From: Acidobacteriota bacterium
Lineage (GTDB): Bacteria; Acidobacteriota; Thermoanaerobaculia; UBA5066; Gp7-AA6
DNA: 64,000 nucleotides
Direction of reading: 5' to 3'
NCBI GenBank assembly: GCA_027307335.1
Contig: DAHUXD010000018.1
Location: 62,001-126,000, forward strand
Below are positions 18,031-27,464 of the stretch, piece by piece. Position 1 is the stretch's first letter, and each line of letters begins with the position of its first letter. The notes under the pieces were generated by a model. The model saw only the letters and a program-made list of their open reading frames with translations, ran no database searches and was not told the origin of the DNA. The translations under genes were made by a program, and so were the position numbers.

Positions 18031-18186
18031 ATGAGATTGATGTTTTTTCTATTCGCTTTGGCGGTGACTCTTGCCTCTGCATCGAAACAGGGCACTCCGG
18101 CCCCGTACCCCAGCCCGCCGGGTGGTGCTCCCCCGCATTGCTCGGGGTATCCCAACCCGAGCCCTTGCGTCGGAATCGGGCGCTGA
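18031..18186 (+). CDS. Putative 51-residue secreted Pro-rich peptide
   Basis: A short frame with a textbook signal peptide: MRLMFFLFALAVTLASA, then a mature part of about 34 residues rich in Pro/Gly with two cysteines (PYPSPPGGAPPHC and NPSPC). An AAAGGAAG ribosome site lies 6 bases upstream of the ATG. I know no family for it. The combination of ribosome site, hydrophobic signal and sudden Pro-rich mature region makes chance unlikely, but the peptide has no supporting neighbour. Confidence 0.5.
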   Translation: MRLMFFLFALAVTLASASKQGTPAPYPSPPGGAPPHCSGYPNPSPCVGIGR

Positions 18187-18403
18187 GCGCGCCAGGATGA
18201 CGAGACCCTCAGAAGGAGCCAGCTCGGGAGAGTTCATCACCGCCCGTCGATGACGGGCCGCCTTGCCGGACTCTCCCTTCTCGGATTCGGTCCCCCAAGC
18301 AGCACTGACTCCGGATGTCCACCGTACCTGCGTTACGGCCAAGTCCAGGTCGCACGCAAAGGACCGGGCCGTCCCGATTCTCACGCATGGGTACACTCAC
18401 CAC

Positions 18404-19453
18404 ATGCGGGGCTATGCCTTCGCCTTGCTCGTCGCCGCCTCGTTCCGCACGGCGGCCACAGCCATGGCGCAGACCTCGGATCAGACGGAGAGAGTTCGTG
18501 GTGAGCGCGTGTATCTGGAAGGTCGGCCCGTCGACGCCGTGCTTCTCCCCGACGGCAGCATCGCGTACGTGCTGCAGTGGCCGCCGGCCGAGGCGCGGGA
18601 CGAATCGGATGGTCCGTGGATCCTGCTCGCTCATCCCGTGCGTGGCGGGGTCCAGATGCCGATCGATCCGCTCACGGGGGAGCGCGTCGCCATCGGCACC
18701 GATGCCGACGGCACGTACCACGGCTTCGCCTGGTTCATGGAGAGCGTGCCCAGCGTGATCCAATCCGGGGACCGCGTCACCTGGACTCCGGTTTACGAGA
18801 CGAATCCGCCCGACGTCGAGAAGGGGTATGCCGAACGGGCGGCTCCTTCTCAGACCCTCCAGGGTGCGGCCGTCCAGAAGTGGTGGGCAGACTGGGAGGA
18901 GTGGCTCGAGAACCTGCAAGCCGGGGATCTCGTGCCCCACAGCGGCGTGGTGTCCGGCTGTCGGGAAACCGAAGAAGCGACGGTCGTCACCATGAAAGGT
19001 GACGGAACGTTCCAGTTTCTCTACCGCGACCGTGATCGCGTGACGTACGAAGGCCTGCAGGTCTCCAGTCCCTGTGATGTCGTCGGCCAGACAGTGATTG
19101 CCTGGACGCTGCCGTGTGGAGACGACGGCCCCTGCATCCGGAAGATTCAGGCGGTCGAGGGCTCGACCGAATCGCCGAGGGCGGCGCCGAAGGTCGAGTC
19201 CGTTGCCGAGGCGCCCGTGCCGCACGCCGGTCTCATTGACGCCTGTCGGCCGCGACAGGGGGCGACGGTCGTCACCGTGAAGGGCGATGGGACGTTCCAG
19301 TTTCTCCATCGGAGTCGAGATCGTGTCGTCTACGAAGCCGTCCAGGCGAGCAGCCCCTGTGACCTCATCGGAAGCAACGTGGTCGTGTGGACGGTTGCCT
19401 GTGACGAAGATGTTCCCTGCATCAGCAAGGTCGAGGGCGCGCCGAGGGAGTAG
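18404..19453 (+). CDS. Secreted protein with an internal duplication, function unknown
   Basis: A 349-residue protein with an N-terminal signal (MRGYAFALLVAASFRTAATAMAQ). The C-terminal half contains two copies of a unit of about 75 residues: VVTMKGDGTFQFLYRDRDRV ... SSPCDVVG ... PCIRKI and VVTVKGDGTFQFLHRSRDRV ... SSPCDLIG ... PCISKV. Each has paired cysteines and a small beta-fold appearance. I do not recognise the family. I chose the ATG at 18404 because the signal peptide begins there; the open frame upstream does not look coding. It ends 51 bp before the ethanolamine ammonia-lyase gene, but a shared role is not evident. Confidence 0.72.
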   Translation: MRGYAFALLVAASFRTAATAMAQTSDQTERVRGERVYLEGRPVDAVLLPDGSIAYVLQWPPAEARDESDGPWILLAHPVRGGVQMPIDPLTGERVAIGTDADGTYHGFAWFMESVPSVIQSGDRVTWTPVYETNPPDVEKGYAERAAPSQTLQGAAVQKWWADWEEWLENLQAGDLVPHSGVVSGCRETEEATVVTMKGDGTFQFLYRDRDRVTYEGLQVSSPCDVVGQTVIAWTLPCGDDGPCIRKIQAVEGSTESPRAAPKVESVAEAPVPHAGLIDACRPRQGATVVTVKGDGTFQFLHRSRDRVVYEAVQASSPCDLIGSNVVVWTVACDEDVPCISKVEGAPRE

Positions 19454-19504
19454 TTCGAGGAGTCATTTGTCGCGGCGGCAGGCCGGCTTGCCCGACATGA
19501 GGTC

Positions 19505-21598
19505 ATGGACGCGGGAACGCTCCGCCAGACGCTAGCGCTCGCGAGCGCGTTCAAGGAAGGCGACCGATCGATCGTCGGCGCGCCCGACGATCGCGTCCGC
19601 GACGAGGCGCGCCGTGCGCTTCTCACAACGACCGTCGGCGAGATCCACGCGACCACGTTGATCGACGACCGCGTGTCCGAGGAGCTTCAGAGGTCGCGCG
19701 ACCGGCGCTACGACGCCGAATTTCGCTTCCTGACGATCGCCCGGGTCCGCGAGGCGTTGCTCGGTCCCGACGCGGACGCCTGGGTCCGGGCCCACGGACG
19801 CGCGCTGGGAAGCGAAGCGATCGCGGCGGTCGTCAAGGTGCTCACCGACGACGAGCTGTCCCGGGTCTCCCGCGCCGTCTTCCACCCGCTCGGCGGGGAC
19901 GGCGTCGCGATCGGCAGCGAGGGCCACTTCGGTTCGCGCATCCAGCCGAACAGCGTCGGCGACGACGACCAGGAAATCCTGTTCTCGATCTTCGAGGGGC
20001 TCGCGTACGGCTGCGGCGACGTCATCATCGGGCTCAACCCGGCCGCCGACGACCTCGGAACGATCGTCCGCCTCGAGCGGCTGCTCGAAGAGGCGGTCCG
20101 CCGGCTCGCGCTGCCGACGCGGTTCTGCGTCCTCTCGGATCTCGTCAAGCAGCACGCCGCGCTCGGGCGCACGAAGGTCGACGTCGGATTCCAGAGCCTC
20201 GCCGGCACGTCGCGGGCCCTCGCCGGAATGGCGAACCACGACGTCGATGGCCTGGCCGACCTCGCGCGGTCGTTCGACGGACTGTATTTCGAGACGGGAC
20301 AGGGATCGGAGGTCACGAACGGCGCCGCGGAAGGGGTCGACATGGGAACTCTGGAGGCGCGCACGTACGGCGTTGCACGGTGCCTGCGGGACGCAACGCA
20401 AGTGTGGACGATCGTCAACGACGTCGCCGGATTCATCGGGCCGGAAGTGTTCCGGACCGCCGGTCAGCTCGAACGCGTCTGTCTCGAGGACGTCGTCATG
20501 GCCAAGCTGCACGGCCTCACGATGGGACTCGACGTCTGCGCGACCTTTCACATGGGCATCGCGCCGTCCGAGCTGCGGGCGCTCACGCGGCGGGTGGCCG
20601 GACGCGCGGCGCCGGTCTATCTGATGGCCGTCGCCGGAAACGCCGATCCGATGCTCGGGTACATGACGACGTCGTTCCGCGAGCACCCCGGGCTCAGGCG
20701 CGGCGTCGGGCGACAGGCGACGTCGGCGATGAGACGGCGCCTCGACGAGCTGGGCGTGTCGGAGGCGGCGCCCCGGCCGGAAGCGGTCGCGCGACTGAGC
20801 GCCCTCTTCGAGAAAGCCGGCGGCAGCCGCCGATCGCTCGCGTCGCTCGAGGAGGAGGGCCGGCGGCGCCTGCTCGAGCTGCGGGAGCGGGGGCTCGACC
20901 TGGGAATCCCGGACGCCGCCCGCGCCGACGCGCGCATGGAGGCGATCTTCGCGCACGCTCGAGCCGCGCTCTACGCCGCGCTCGACGACGCCGTCCTCGA
21001 CGACGCGTGCGGCCGCTGGCTGCCGGTCCGAACCATGGCCGACAGCCGGGATCACTACCTGGCCGACCCCACGGCGGGCGAGCGTCTCCGCGACGAGGAC
21101 GTCCGCGCGGTGGCCGCCCGCTATCCCTCGCGCCGGCCGCAGGTGCAGCTGGTCGTCTCGGACGGGCTGAATGCGAACGCGGCGAACGAGCAGCTCCGCG
21201 GTCTCCTGCCGGCCCTGCGGCGGGCGCTGGCGAACGACGGCCGCCACGTCGGCGACACCGTCATCGTCGTGCGCCACGGACGCGTCCGGGCGGGCTACGA
21301 GATCGGCGCGAGCGTCCGCGCGGAGGTCGTGATCCACTTGATCGGCGAGCGCCCGGGAACCGGGCTGAACACGCTGTCGGCGTACGTGACCTACGGGCGC
21401 GACGAAGAGGGCGCCTTCCGATGGAGCCGCGACCTGCAGCACTCGGCGACCACCGCGGTCTGCGGCATCCACCGCAGGGGAAAGCCGATCGACGCGGCCG
21501 TGGCGGAGGTGTCGAGCGTCGTGGCTCGAATCTTCAGGGAGCGGCGCTCCGGAGTCGCGCTCGAGTCTCGCCCGAAGGCGGACGACGGAATCTCTTGA
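19505..21598 (+). CDS. eutBC: Ethanolamine ammonia-lyase, fused large and small subunits
   Basis: A 697-residue fusion of EutB (about 1-455) and the core of EutC (about 515-697). The EutB part shows SRIQPNSVGDDDQEI, IFEGLAYGCGDVIIGLNP, LYFETGQGSEVTNGA, LEARTYGVAR and FIGPEVF. The EutC part shows VQLVVSDGLNANA, VVRHGRVRAGYEIG, HLIGERPGTGLNTLSAYVTY and the C-terminal helix. The enzyme is adenosylcobalamin-dependent and splits ethanolamine into acetaldehyde and ammonia. The EutC part lacks about the first 100 residues of the free subunit, replaced by a charged linker. There is no microcompartment, reactivase (EutA) or transporter gene nearby, so it is a stand-alone catabolic enzyme here. B12 dependence links it loosely to the CarH regulator. 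Confidence 0.92.
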   Translation: MDAGTLRQTLALASAFKEGDRSIVGAPDDRVRDEARRALLTTTVGEIHATTLIDDRVSEELQRSRDRRYDAEFRFLTIARVREALLGPDADAWVRAHGRALGSEAIAAVVKVLTDDELSRVSRAVFHPLGGDGVAIGSEGHFGSRIQPNSVGDDDQEILFSIFEGLAYGCGDVIIGLNPAADDLGTIVRLERLLEEAVRRLALPTRFCVLSDLVKQHAALGRTKVDVGFQSLAGTSRALAGMANHDVDGLADLARSFDGLYFETGQGSEVTNGAAEGVDMGTLEARTYGVARCLRDATQVWTIVNDVAGFIGPEVFRTAGQLERVCLEDVVMAKLHGLTMGLDVCATFHMGIAPSELRALTRRVAGRAAPVYLMAVAGNADPMLGYMTTSFREHPGLRRGVGRQATSAMRRRLDELGVSEAAPRPEAVARLSALFEKAGGSRRSLASLEEEGRRRLLELRERGLDLGIPDAARADARMEAIFAHARAALYAALDDAVLDDACGRWLPVRTMADSRDHYLADPTAGERLRDEDVRAVAARYPSRRPQVQLVVSDGLNANAANEQLRGLLPALRRALANDGRHVGDTVIVVRHGRVRAGYEIGASVRAEVVIHLIGERPGTGLNTLSAYVTYGRDEEGAFRWSRDLQHSATTAVCGIHRRGKPIDAAVAEVSSVVARIFRERRSGVALESRPKADDGIS

Positions 21599-21866
21599 TT
21601 GTCGACTCGGGTGCGGGGAGCCCTGGATTCGTTTCAGGGCGTCGGCCGACACCAGAAGACTTCGGACTGCGTTCCGCTGCGCACGACGAGGTTCCCCGCG
21701 AGCTTCCGCGCCTTCTCGGCGCAGGGCCCGACCGCCGCACCGGCCGCTTCGCCGCAGGCCGGCGTCCACTCCACCTCAATCAGCGCGCCGGCGTGGGCGC
21801 CTTCGACTCGAGGTCCTGCGGGGAATCTCCGATTCATTCGGAATTCATCGTGGCGGCGCACCGGGG

Positions 21867-24125
21867 GTGCCCCCTTCCGCTGCGGTAGAGTTCAGCTTTC
21901 CCCGGGAGGCCAGTCTGCTCGGAACGACCGTTTCCCACTACCGGATCCTTCGCGAGCTCGGCAGCGGAGGCATGGGCGTCGTCTACGAGGCGGAGGACAC
22001 GCGCCTGCGCCGAAACGTCGCGCTGAAGTTCCTCTCGACCGCCCTCGCGCAGGACGGGCCGATGCTCGAGCGGTTCGAGCGCGAGGCGCGGGCGGCGTCG
22101 GCGCTCAGCCACCCCGGCATCTGCACTGTCCACGCGATCGAGCAGGACGCGGGCCGCTCGTTCATCGTGATGGAGCTCGTCGACGGGGAATCGCTGGCGA
22201 CGCGCGTCGCGGGCAACCCCATGCCGATCGGACAGCTCCTGGATCTCGGCATCCAGATGGCCGACGCGCTCGAGGCGGCCCACGCGAAGGGCATCGTGCA
22301 CCGCGACCTGAAGCCGATGAACATGATGGTGACCTCTCGCGGGCAGGTGAAGATTCTCGACTTCGGCCTGGCGAAGTTCGAGCACAACGAGGCCAGCGCG
22401 CAGACCACGAGCCCGACGGCGCCGCCCCGCGGCGCGGACCTGACGGCCGTGGGGACGGTGTTCGGCACCGTCCACTACATGTCGCCGGAGCAGGCGCGCG
22501 GCCTGACGACAGACGCGCGCACGGACATCTTCTCGCTCGGCGCGATCCTCTACCAGATGGCGACCGGCGACCGCGCCTTCGAGGGAGACACGCAGGCGGT
22601 GGTCTTCGACGCGATCCTGAACCGCGATCCGCGGCCGCTTTCGGAGGCGAATCCTGCGATGCCCTCGGCGCTCGAGCCGATCCTCGAGAAGGCGCTCGAG
22701 AAGGACCGCGACCTGCGCTACCAGACCGCGACGGAGCTGAAGACCGACCTCATGCGGCTCCGGCGCAAAGTCGAAGGAAGCCGGTCCGGGCCGGCGGCGG
22801 TCTCCGACTCGAAGGCGCCGGCGGCGCGCGCCGTGCGCTCGATCGCCGTCCTCTACTTCGAAAACCTCTCGGGCGTGAAGGAAGACGAGTACCTGCGCGA
22901 CGGCATCACCGAGGACATCCTGACCGACCTCTCGAAGATCAAGGGCCTGAACGTCTTTCCCCGCACGACGATGCTCGCGTTCCGCGATCAGAAGGCGACC
23001 GCGGCGGACGTCAGCAAGCAGCTGCGGGCCGACTACGCGCTCGAGGGGAGCCTGCGCCGCGCCGGGAACCGGCTGCGGATCAACGCCCAGCTCGTCGACG
23101 CGGCGAGCGGCTTCCCGGTCTGGTCGGAACGCTATGACCGGGAGATGTCCGACATCTTCGCGGTGCAGGACGAGATCGCGCACAAGATCGCCGAGGCGCT
23201 GCGGATCAAGCTGACGCCGCAGGAGCAGGCCGAGCTCGCGGCCAAGCCGACGGAGAACCTCCAGGCCTACGACCTCTACCTGCGCGGCCGCAGCTACGCC
23301 CGCCGGCGCACGACGCGCGACATGGACTTCGCCCTCCAGATGTTCGAGAACGCGGTCGCGCTCGATCCCAACTTCGCCCTCGCCTGGGCGGCGATCGCGA
23401 ACGGCTGCGCCCACGCGCAGTACTGGTCGGGTCCCGGCGGAACGTACATGGAGCGCGCGCAGTCGGCCTCCCTGCGGGCCGTCGCACTCCAGCCCGACAT
23501 TCCGGAGGTCCTGATCTCTCAGGGCTGGATTCTGTATGCCGGCGGCCGATACGACGACGCCGTCCGGCTGACGCGGGCCGCGATCTCGCGCAAGCGGGAC
23601 TGCGAAGGGGCGTACTACCTTCTGCTGCGGGCGCTCTTCGCCTCGGGCAAGTACGAGGAGGTGGCCTCGCTCGCCGAGGAAGCCATCGAGGCGGCGGGTA
23701 CGGACTACAACGTCTACATCCCGATCATGAATTCGCTCGGCACCCTGGGAAGGACCGATGCCAGGCAAAGCGTCCGCGATCGAGAAATTCAGGCTCTCGA
23801 GAATCACCTGCGCGAAGTGCCGGAGGATGCCCGCGCGCGGATCCTCCTCGGTGGCATGTACGCCCAGACTCAGCGAGACGATGATGCGATCCGTGAGACC
23901 AATCTCGCCATGACGCTGCGGCCCAACGAAGCCACCGTGCTCTACAACGCCGCCTGCACGTTCGCCATCCTCAATCGCCGTGCCGAAGCGCTGGAGGCGC
24001 TGCGCAAGGCGTGGGAAGCCGGATACAAGGACGCCGAGTGGACGCGCCGCGACCCCGACCTCGCGCCGCTCCACGGCGACCCGGAGTTCGAGAAGCTCTA
24101 CCCCGCGCCCAAAGAGGAGAGCTGA
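21867..24125 (+). CDS. Ser/Thr protein kinase with FlgO-like and TPR domains
   Basis: A 752-residue Hanks-type kinase fusion. The kinase domain (about 25-285) has the Gly loop GSGGMGVVY, ATP-anchoring Lys54 (VALKFL), HRDLKPMN (catalytic Asp147), DFGLAKF (Asp165) and GTVHYMSPEQ. After a linker, a FlgO/TolB-like domain follows (IAVLYFENLSG ... LEGSLRRAGNRLRINAQLVD). The remainder is TPR repeats. There is no membrane helix, so it is cytoplasmic. This kinase-TPR arrangement is abundant in Acidobacteriota. The start is a GTG; homologues usually begin shortly before LLGTTVSHYRIL, so up to 16 N-terminal residues may be extra. The substrate and signal are unknown. Confidence 0.88.
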   Translation: MPPSAAVEFSFPREASLLGTTVSHYRILRELGSGGMGVVYEAEDTRLRRNVALKFLSTALAQDGPMLERFEREARAASALSHPGICTVHAIEQDAGRSFIVMELVDGESLATRVAGNPMPIGQLLDLGIQMADALEAAHAKGIVHRDLKPMNMMVTSRGQVKILDFGLAKFEHNEASAQTTSPTAPPRGADLTAVGTVFGTVHYMSPEQARGLTTDARTDIFSLGAILYQMATGDRAFEGDTQAVVFDAILNRDPRPLSEANPAMPSALEPILEKALEKDRDLRYQTATELKTDLMRLRRKVEGSRSGPAAVSDSKAPAARAVRSIAVLYFENLSGVKEDEYLRDGITEDILTDLSKIKGLNVFPRTTMLAFRDQKATAADVSKQLRADYALEGSLRRAGNRLRINAQLVDAASGFPVWSERYDREMSDIFAVQDEIAHKIAEALRIKLTPQEQAELAAKPTENLQAYDLYLRGRSYARRRTTRDMDFALQMFENAVALDPNFALAWAAIANGCAHAQYWSGPGGTYMERAQSASLRAVALQPDIPEVLISQGWILYAGGRYDDAVRLTRAAISRKRDCEGAYYLLLRALFASGKYEEVASLAEEAIEAAGTDYNVYIPIMNSLGTLGRTDARQSVRDREIQALENHLREVPEDARARILLGGMYAQTQRDDDAIRETNLAMTLRPNEATVLYNAACTFAILNRRAEALEALRKAWEAGYKDAEWTRRDPDLAPLHGDPEFEKLYPAPKEES

Positions 24126-24266
24126 GGCTCCGCTCCAATCTCGACGTTCAGCAATCGATCCGCTACGACCGAGAACTCTCTACGCCGGCACGAAGGGAGG
24201 GTGAGTGTTCCGATTCACTCTCATCGGCCCCCCCCCGAAGTAACCTGGTTGGCCGGCGGAATCGGC

Positions 24267-24803
24267 TCAGGAAGCGCTCGACGCCTTCTTCCCGTGACGC
24301 TGCGCGTAGTCCCGCGCGAAGTCGAGCATCTTCCCGGCCTGCAGGCCCGCGCGATTCGCCTCGGCCTCGGCGTCCGCGAGGGTCCAGTCGTCCCGGACCA
24401 CGCGACGGATCATCCAGAACGCCGCCGCCCGGTTTCCCGTTCCGCAGTAGATGAAGATCGGGTAGAGGGACGGATCGTCGGTCGCCTCGAGGAACTTCTC
24501 GACCGACGCATCCGACGGCGCCTCCCGCGAGACGGGCACCCGGACGAACGTCATTCCCCAATCGCGGGCGGCCCGCGCCTGCGGACCGTCGTTGAACTCG
24601 GCGTCCTCGCGCAGGTTGATCACGCCGTTGAACTTCTCGCTCGACAGAGTCTCGATCTGCTCCGGCGTCGGCTGGCCGCCGATCGCGACTCGCTCGCTGA
24701 TCCGATAGAAGTGCTCGATCGGAGCGGTTCCCTCCCCGGCGAGCACGGCCGCCGCGAGGAGGACTCCCGCCAGCACGCTGAGAACTCTCTTCTGCCTGCC
24801 CAT
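24267..24803 (-). CDS. DUF442-like (beta-lactamase-hydrolase-like) phosphatase, exported
   Basis: A 178-residue protein with a signal peptide (VLSVLAGVLLAAAVLAGEG) and a dual-specificity-phosphatase-like fold: FYRISERVAIGGQPTPEQI, FNGVINLREDAE (general-acid region) and the phosphate loop YCGTGNRAAAFW. The loop has Cys and Arg four residues apart (C-x4-R), one residue shorter than classical protein tyrosine phosphatases, as seen in DUF442 proteins. The ATG at 24803 has an AGGAG ribosome site. It is divergent from the desaturase gene. The physiological substrate is unknown. Confidence 0.82.
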   Translation of the reverse strand: MGRQKRVLSVLAGVLLAAAVLAGEGTAPIEHFYRISERVAIGGQPTPEQIETLSSEKFNGVINLREDAEFNDGPQARAARDWGMTFVRVPVSREAPSDASVEKFLEATDDPSLYPIFIYCGTGNRAAAFWMIRRVVRDDWTLADAEAEANRAGLQAGKMLDFARDYAQRHGKKASSAS

Positions 24804-25020
24804 GGTCAGCTCCTTTCCGATCCGGCCTCGAGGAAAGTCTCCCCGCGCGGGGCCTCCGCGGACAGGCTCAAACGCATCAATCGAGGCCGGAAAGGGCGCC
24901 GAAGCGAAGGGCGGATCGTGCCGAAAGCTCTACGGGCCATCGGCTTCAGACGCCGGAGCCTCGCGGGCCGGACTTCCCTATCGGGTCCGGTTGGGGTAAA
25001 AAGCGTCAGACTATCTGCCA

Positions 25021-26091
25021 ATGAGCCAATCTCCGACCGTCGGCGCCGGCGAGTTCTACCGCCCGGGCACCCCCATTCCGCACGGGGGCCGGGCGAAGCG
25101 CATCCTCCAGAACCACCCGGAGGTCCGGACCCTCATCGGCCGCAACCTCACGACCTTCTGGATCACGGTCGGGATCGTTCTCTTCCAGGTCGGGATGGGC
25201 TGGCTCCTGCGCGACAGCCCCTGGTGGATGGTCCTCGGCGCCGGCATCCTGATCGGATCGCTCGCCGACCATGCGCTCTGGGTGATCATCCACGAGTACA
25301 CGCACAATCTCGTCTTCCGTTCGCCCAGGGCAAACACGCTGGGGGGCATGCTCGCCAACTTCCCGATCGTCGTGCCCGGGGGCTCGGTCTTCTTCCAGCG
25401 CTACCACATGAAACACCACGCCTACCTCGGCGTGTACGACCATGACGCGGACGTGCCGAACCACTGGGAGGCGAGGCTCGTCGGCAACTCCACCTGGCGC
25501 AAGGCGCTCTGGCTCCTGCTCTTCCCGGTCGTCCAGCTGACACGGCCGCCCCGCCTGAAGGAGCTGAAGCCGATCGATCGCTGGGTCGTCATCAATTTCG
25601 TCGTTCAGATGACGTTCAATGCGGCGATCTGGTTCCTGATCAGTCCGGCCGCGCTCGCTTATCTCGGCGTTTCATCCTTTTTCTCGATCGGAGGAGCGCC
25701 GCTCGGCGCGCGGTGGATTCAGGAGCACTACGCGATCTTCCCGGGCCAGGAGACCAACGACTACTACGGCTGGTTGAACCGCATCCAGCTAAACATCGGG
25801 TACCACAACGAGCACCACGACTTTCCGTCGGTACCTTGGAACAAGCTGCCGGCGGTCAAGCGCCTCGCACCCGAAGCCTACGACACGCTCCGGTACCACC
25901 CATCCTGGGGGGGGCTCGCCTGGCGCTTCGTCACGGATCCGAACATCTCGCTCTACACACGCAACACCCGCGCCGATCGCGGTGACTTCCGCCTGGCCGA
26001 GGAGCTGCCGGAAGGCGCGAAGGGAGCGGGCGGCGCGACGCCCGAGTTCGCGCCGGTCGAGCCCGCCGGGCCCGTCTCCCCCGTCGCCTAG
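25021..26091 (+). CDS. Sphingolipid delta-4-desaturase-like fatty acid desaturase
   Basis: A 356-residue membrane di-iron desaturase. Three histidine boxes are in place: HEYTH (91-95), HMKHH (129-133) and HNEHH (about 262-266), with membrane helices between them. The N-terminal segment HPEVRTLIGRN, the EHYAIFPGQETNDYYGWLN stretch and GYHNEHHDFPSVPWNKLP match the DEGS1 (dihydroceramide desaturase) group better than ordinary acyl-lipid desaturases. The expected reaction is introduction of a 4,5 double bond into a sphingoid base at the membrane. No serine palmitoyltransferase or other sphingolipid gene lies in the window, so substrate identity rests on similarity. A Pro/Ala-rich tail after residue 330 is extra. 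Confidence 0.87.
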   Translation: MSQSPTVGAGEFYRPGTPIPHGGRAKRILQNHPEVRTLIGRNLTTFWITVGIVLFQVGMGWLLRDSPWWMVLGAGILIGSLADHALWVIIHEYTHNLVFRSPRANTLGGMLANFPIVVPGGSVFFQRYHMKHHAYLGVYDHDADVPNHWEARLVGNSTWRKALWLLLFPVVQLTRPPRLKELKPIDRWVVINFVVQMTFNAAIWFLISPAALAYLGVSSFFSIGGAPLGARWIQEHYAIFPGQETNDYYGWLNRIQLNIGYHNEHHDFPSVPWNKLPAVKRLAPEAYDTLRYHPSWGGLAWRFVTDPNISLYTRNTRADRGDFRLAEELPEGAKGAGGATPEFAPVEPAGPVSPVA

Positions 26092-26108
26092 GCGCTAGCC
26101 CGGCGCGT

Positions 26109-27464
26109 TCACCGCCCCGGGACCGCCGCGCACGGCGGCTCCTCCCCCAGGACGGCGCGCGCGAGGTCCCCCCGCAGGAAGAGCAGGTTCGTCCGCTCCT
26201 CGAGGGCGGCGAGCGCCGTCTTCGCGTTCTCCTCGTCCGCGTCGGCGAGCAGGAGCCGCCGGTCGTCGACCGTTCCGGCCTCACCGCGGCCCTCCCGCGC
26301 GAGTGCCTCCGCGGCCGACAGGTCCTGCTCGGCGATGCCCTGAGAGCGCCGGGCGAGGCTGTGCTCGGCCTCGGCGCGCGCCATGCTCACCTCGGCACGG
26401 CGGACCGAGATGTCGAGGTCGGATTCGCGCGCGTCGCGCTCGGCCTCCGCCCGCAGCACGCTCGCGTGCGCCTTCGCCTCGGTGTCGTCGAGACGGCCGC
26501 CCGCCCAGAGCGGAATCGCGAGCGAGACGCCGACGCTGAAATTGTTCTCGTTGAAGCTGTTGTAGTACTTCGAGTAGTAGGACGGGAGGCGCTGGTACTG
26601 CACCGAGGCCTCGACCGTCGGCCAGCGCTTCGAGGCGAGACGCGCCGACTGCCCGAGGAGCTCGATCTGCCGGCCGAGGGACTTCAGTTGCGGGTCGGCC
26701 TTCTTCGCCACCGTCAGGTTGTCCGCCTCGGCCTCGTCGCGGAGGGCCGACTCGGTCTCGCTCGAGAGGCGCAGCGGCGCGCTCGCCGGCCAGCCGATCA
26801 GCCGCTTCAGCTCGAGGCCGTCGAGGTCCCTGTCGGATTCGGCGTTCAAGAGCTTCTGCTTCGCCCGCGCGGCCGCGAGCTTCGCCCGCTCGACGTCCAT
26901 CTCGGTCACGCGCCCGGCGTCGAAGAGGTCGCTCGTGCGTTGCAGGGCCGCCTCGGCGGCGGCGAGCCGCCGCGTCGCCGCGTCGGCCTGCCGCTCGTCG
27001 GTCCAGCTCCGCGCATACGCGCGCACCGTGGCACGGACGGTCTCGGCGCAGCCGCTCTCGACGACCGCCTCGAGGTCGGCGGTGTGCGCCTCCGCCTGCA
27101 GGACGTCGTACTTCCGCATCGGGTCGTAGATCGTCTGGCGCACCGTCAGCGCGCCGTAGGCGGGGACGCTGCCCGCCACGGCCACCGGAAGCCCGCTCGA
27201 GTAACCCGGCGTCGTCGACAGCCATACCGACGGGTGCAGGGCATCGGCTGCGACGCGGGCCGAAGCGCTGCCCTCCTCTCGGGCGGCGCGCTGGGCCGCG
27301 AGCTGCGGGGCGTGCGCGAGTGAGAGCTCGGCCGCGCGGCGGAGCGTCAGCGGCGCGGTCTCGCCGGGAGCGGTCTGTCCCCGGGCGAACGCGGCCGCGG
27401 AGAGCGCCATGGCGGCGAGGATCGAAACGAGCGGGAGCGACGGGAGAGAGCGGCGATCATTCAT
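26109..27464 (-). CDS. TolC family outer-membrane efflux protein
   Basis: A 451-residue outer-membrane channel component: a signal peptide, a duplicated long-helix organisation with Ala-rich coiled coils (about 45-240 and 250-440), and TolC-type strands (VSLAIPLWAGGRL). It forms the exit duct of a tripartite exporter. The ATG at 27464 lies inside the end of the permease gene (8-bp overlap), so the order adaptor, permease, TolC is one operon. It ends 17 bp from the convergent desaturase gene. Confidence 0.9.
   Translation of the reverse strand: MNDRRSLPSLPLVSILAAMALSAAAFARGQTAPGETAPLTLRRAAELSLAHAPQLAAQRAAREEGSASARVAADALHPSVWLSTTPGYSSGLPVAVAGSVPAYGALTVRQTIYDPMRKYDVLQAEAHTADLEAVVESGCAETVRATVRAYARSWTDERQADAATRRLAAAEAALQRTSDLFDAGRVTEMDVERAKLAAARAKQKLLNAESDRDLDGLELKRLIGWPASAPLRLSSETESALRDEAEADNLTVAKKADPQLKSLGRQIELLGQSARLASKRWPTVEASVQYQRLPSYYSKYYNSFNENNFSVGVSLAIPLWAGGRLDDTEAKAHASVLRAEAERDARESDLDISVRRAEVSMARAEAEHSLARRSQGIAEQDLSAAEALAREGRGEAGTVDDRRLLLADADEENAKTALAALEERTNLLFLRGDLARAVLGEEPPCAAVPGR

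Noticed and set aside
21634-21861. A 75-residue minus-strand frame with three cysteines between the eutBC and kinase genes.
   Set aside because: No ribosome site and no family; the interval is more simply the leader of the kinase gene. It cannot be excluded but is not supported.
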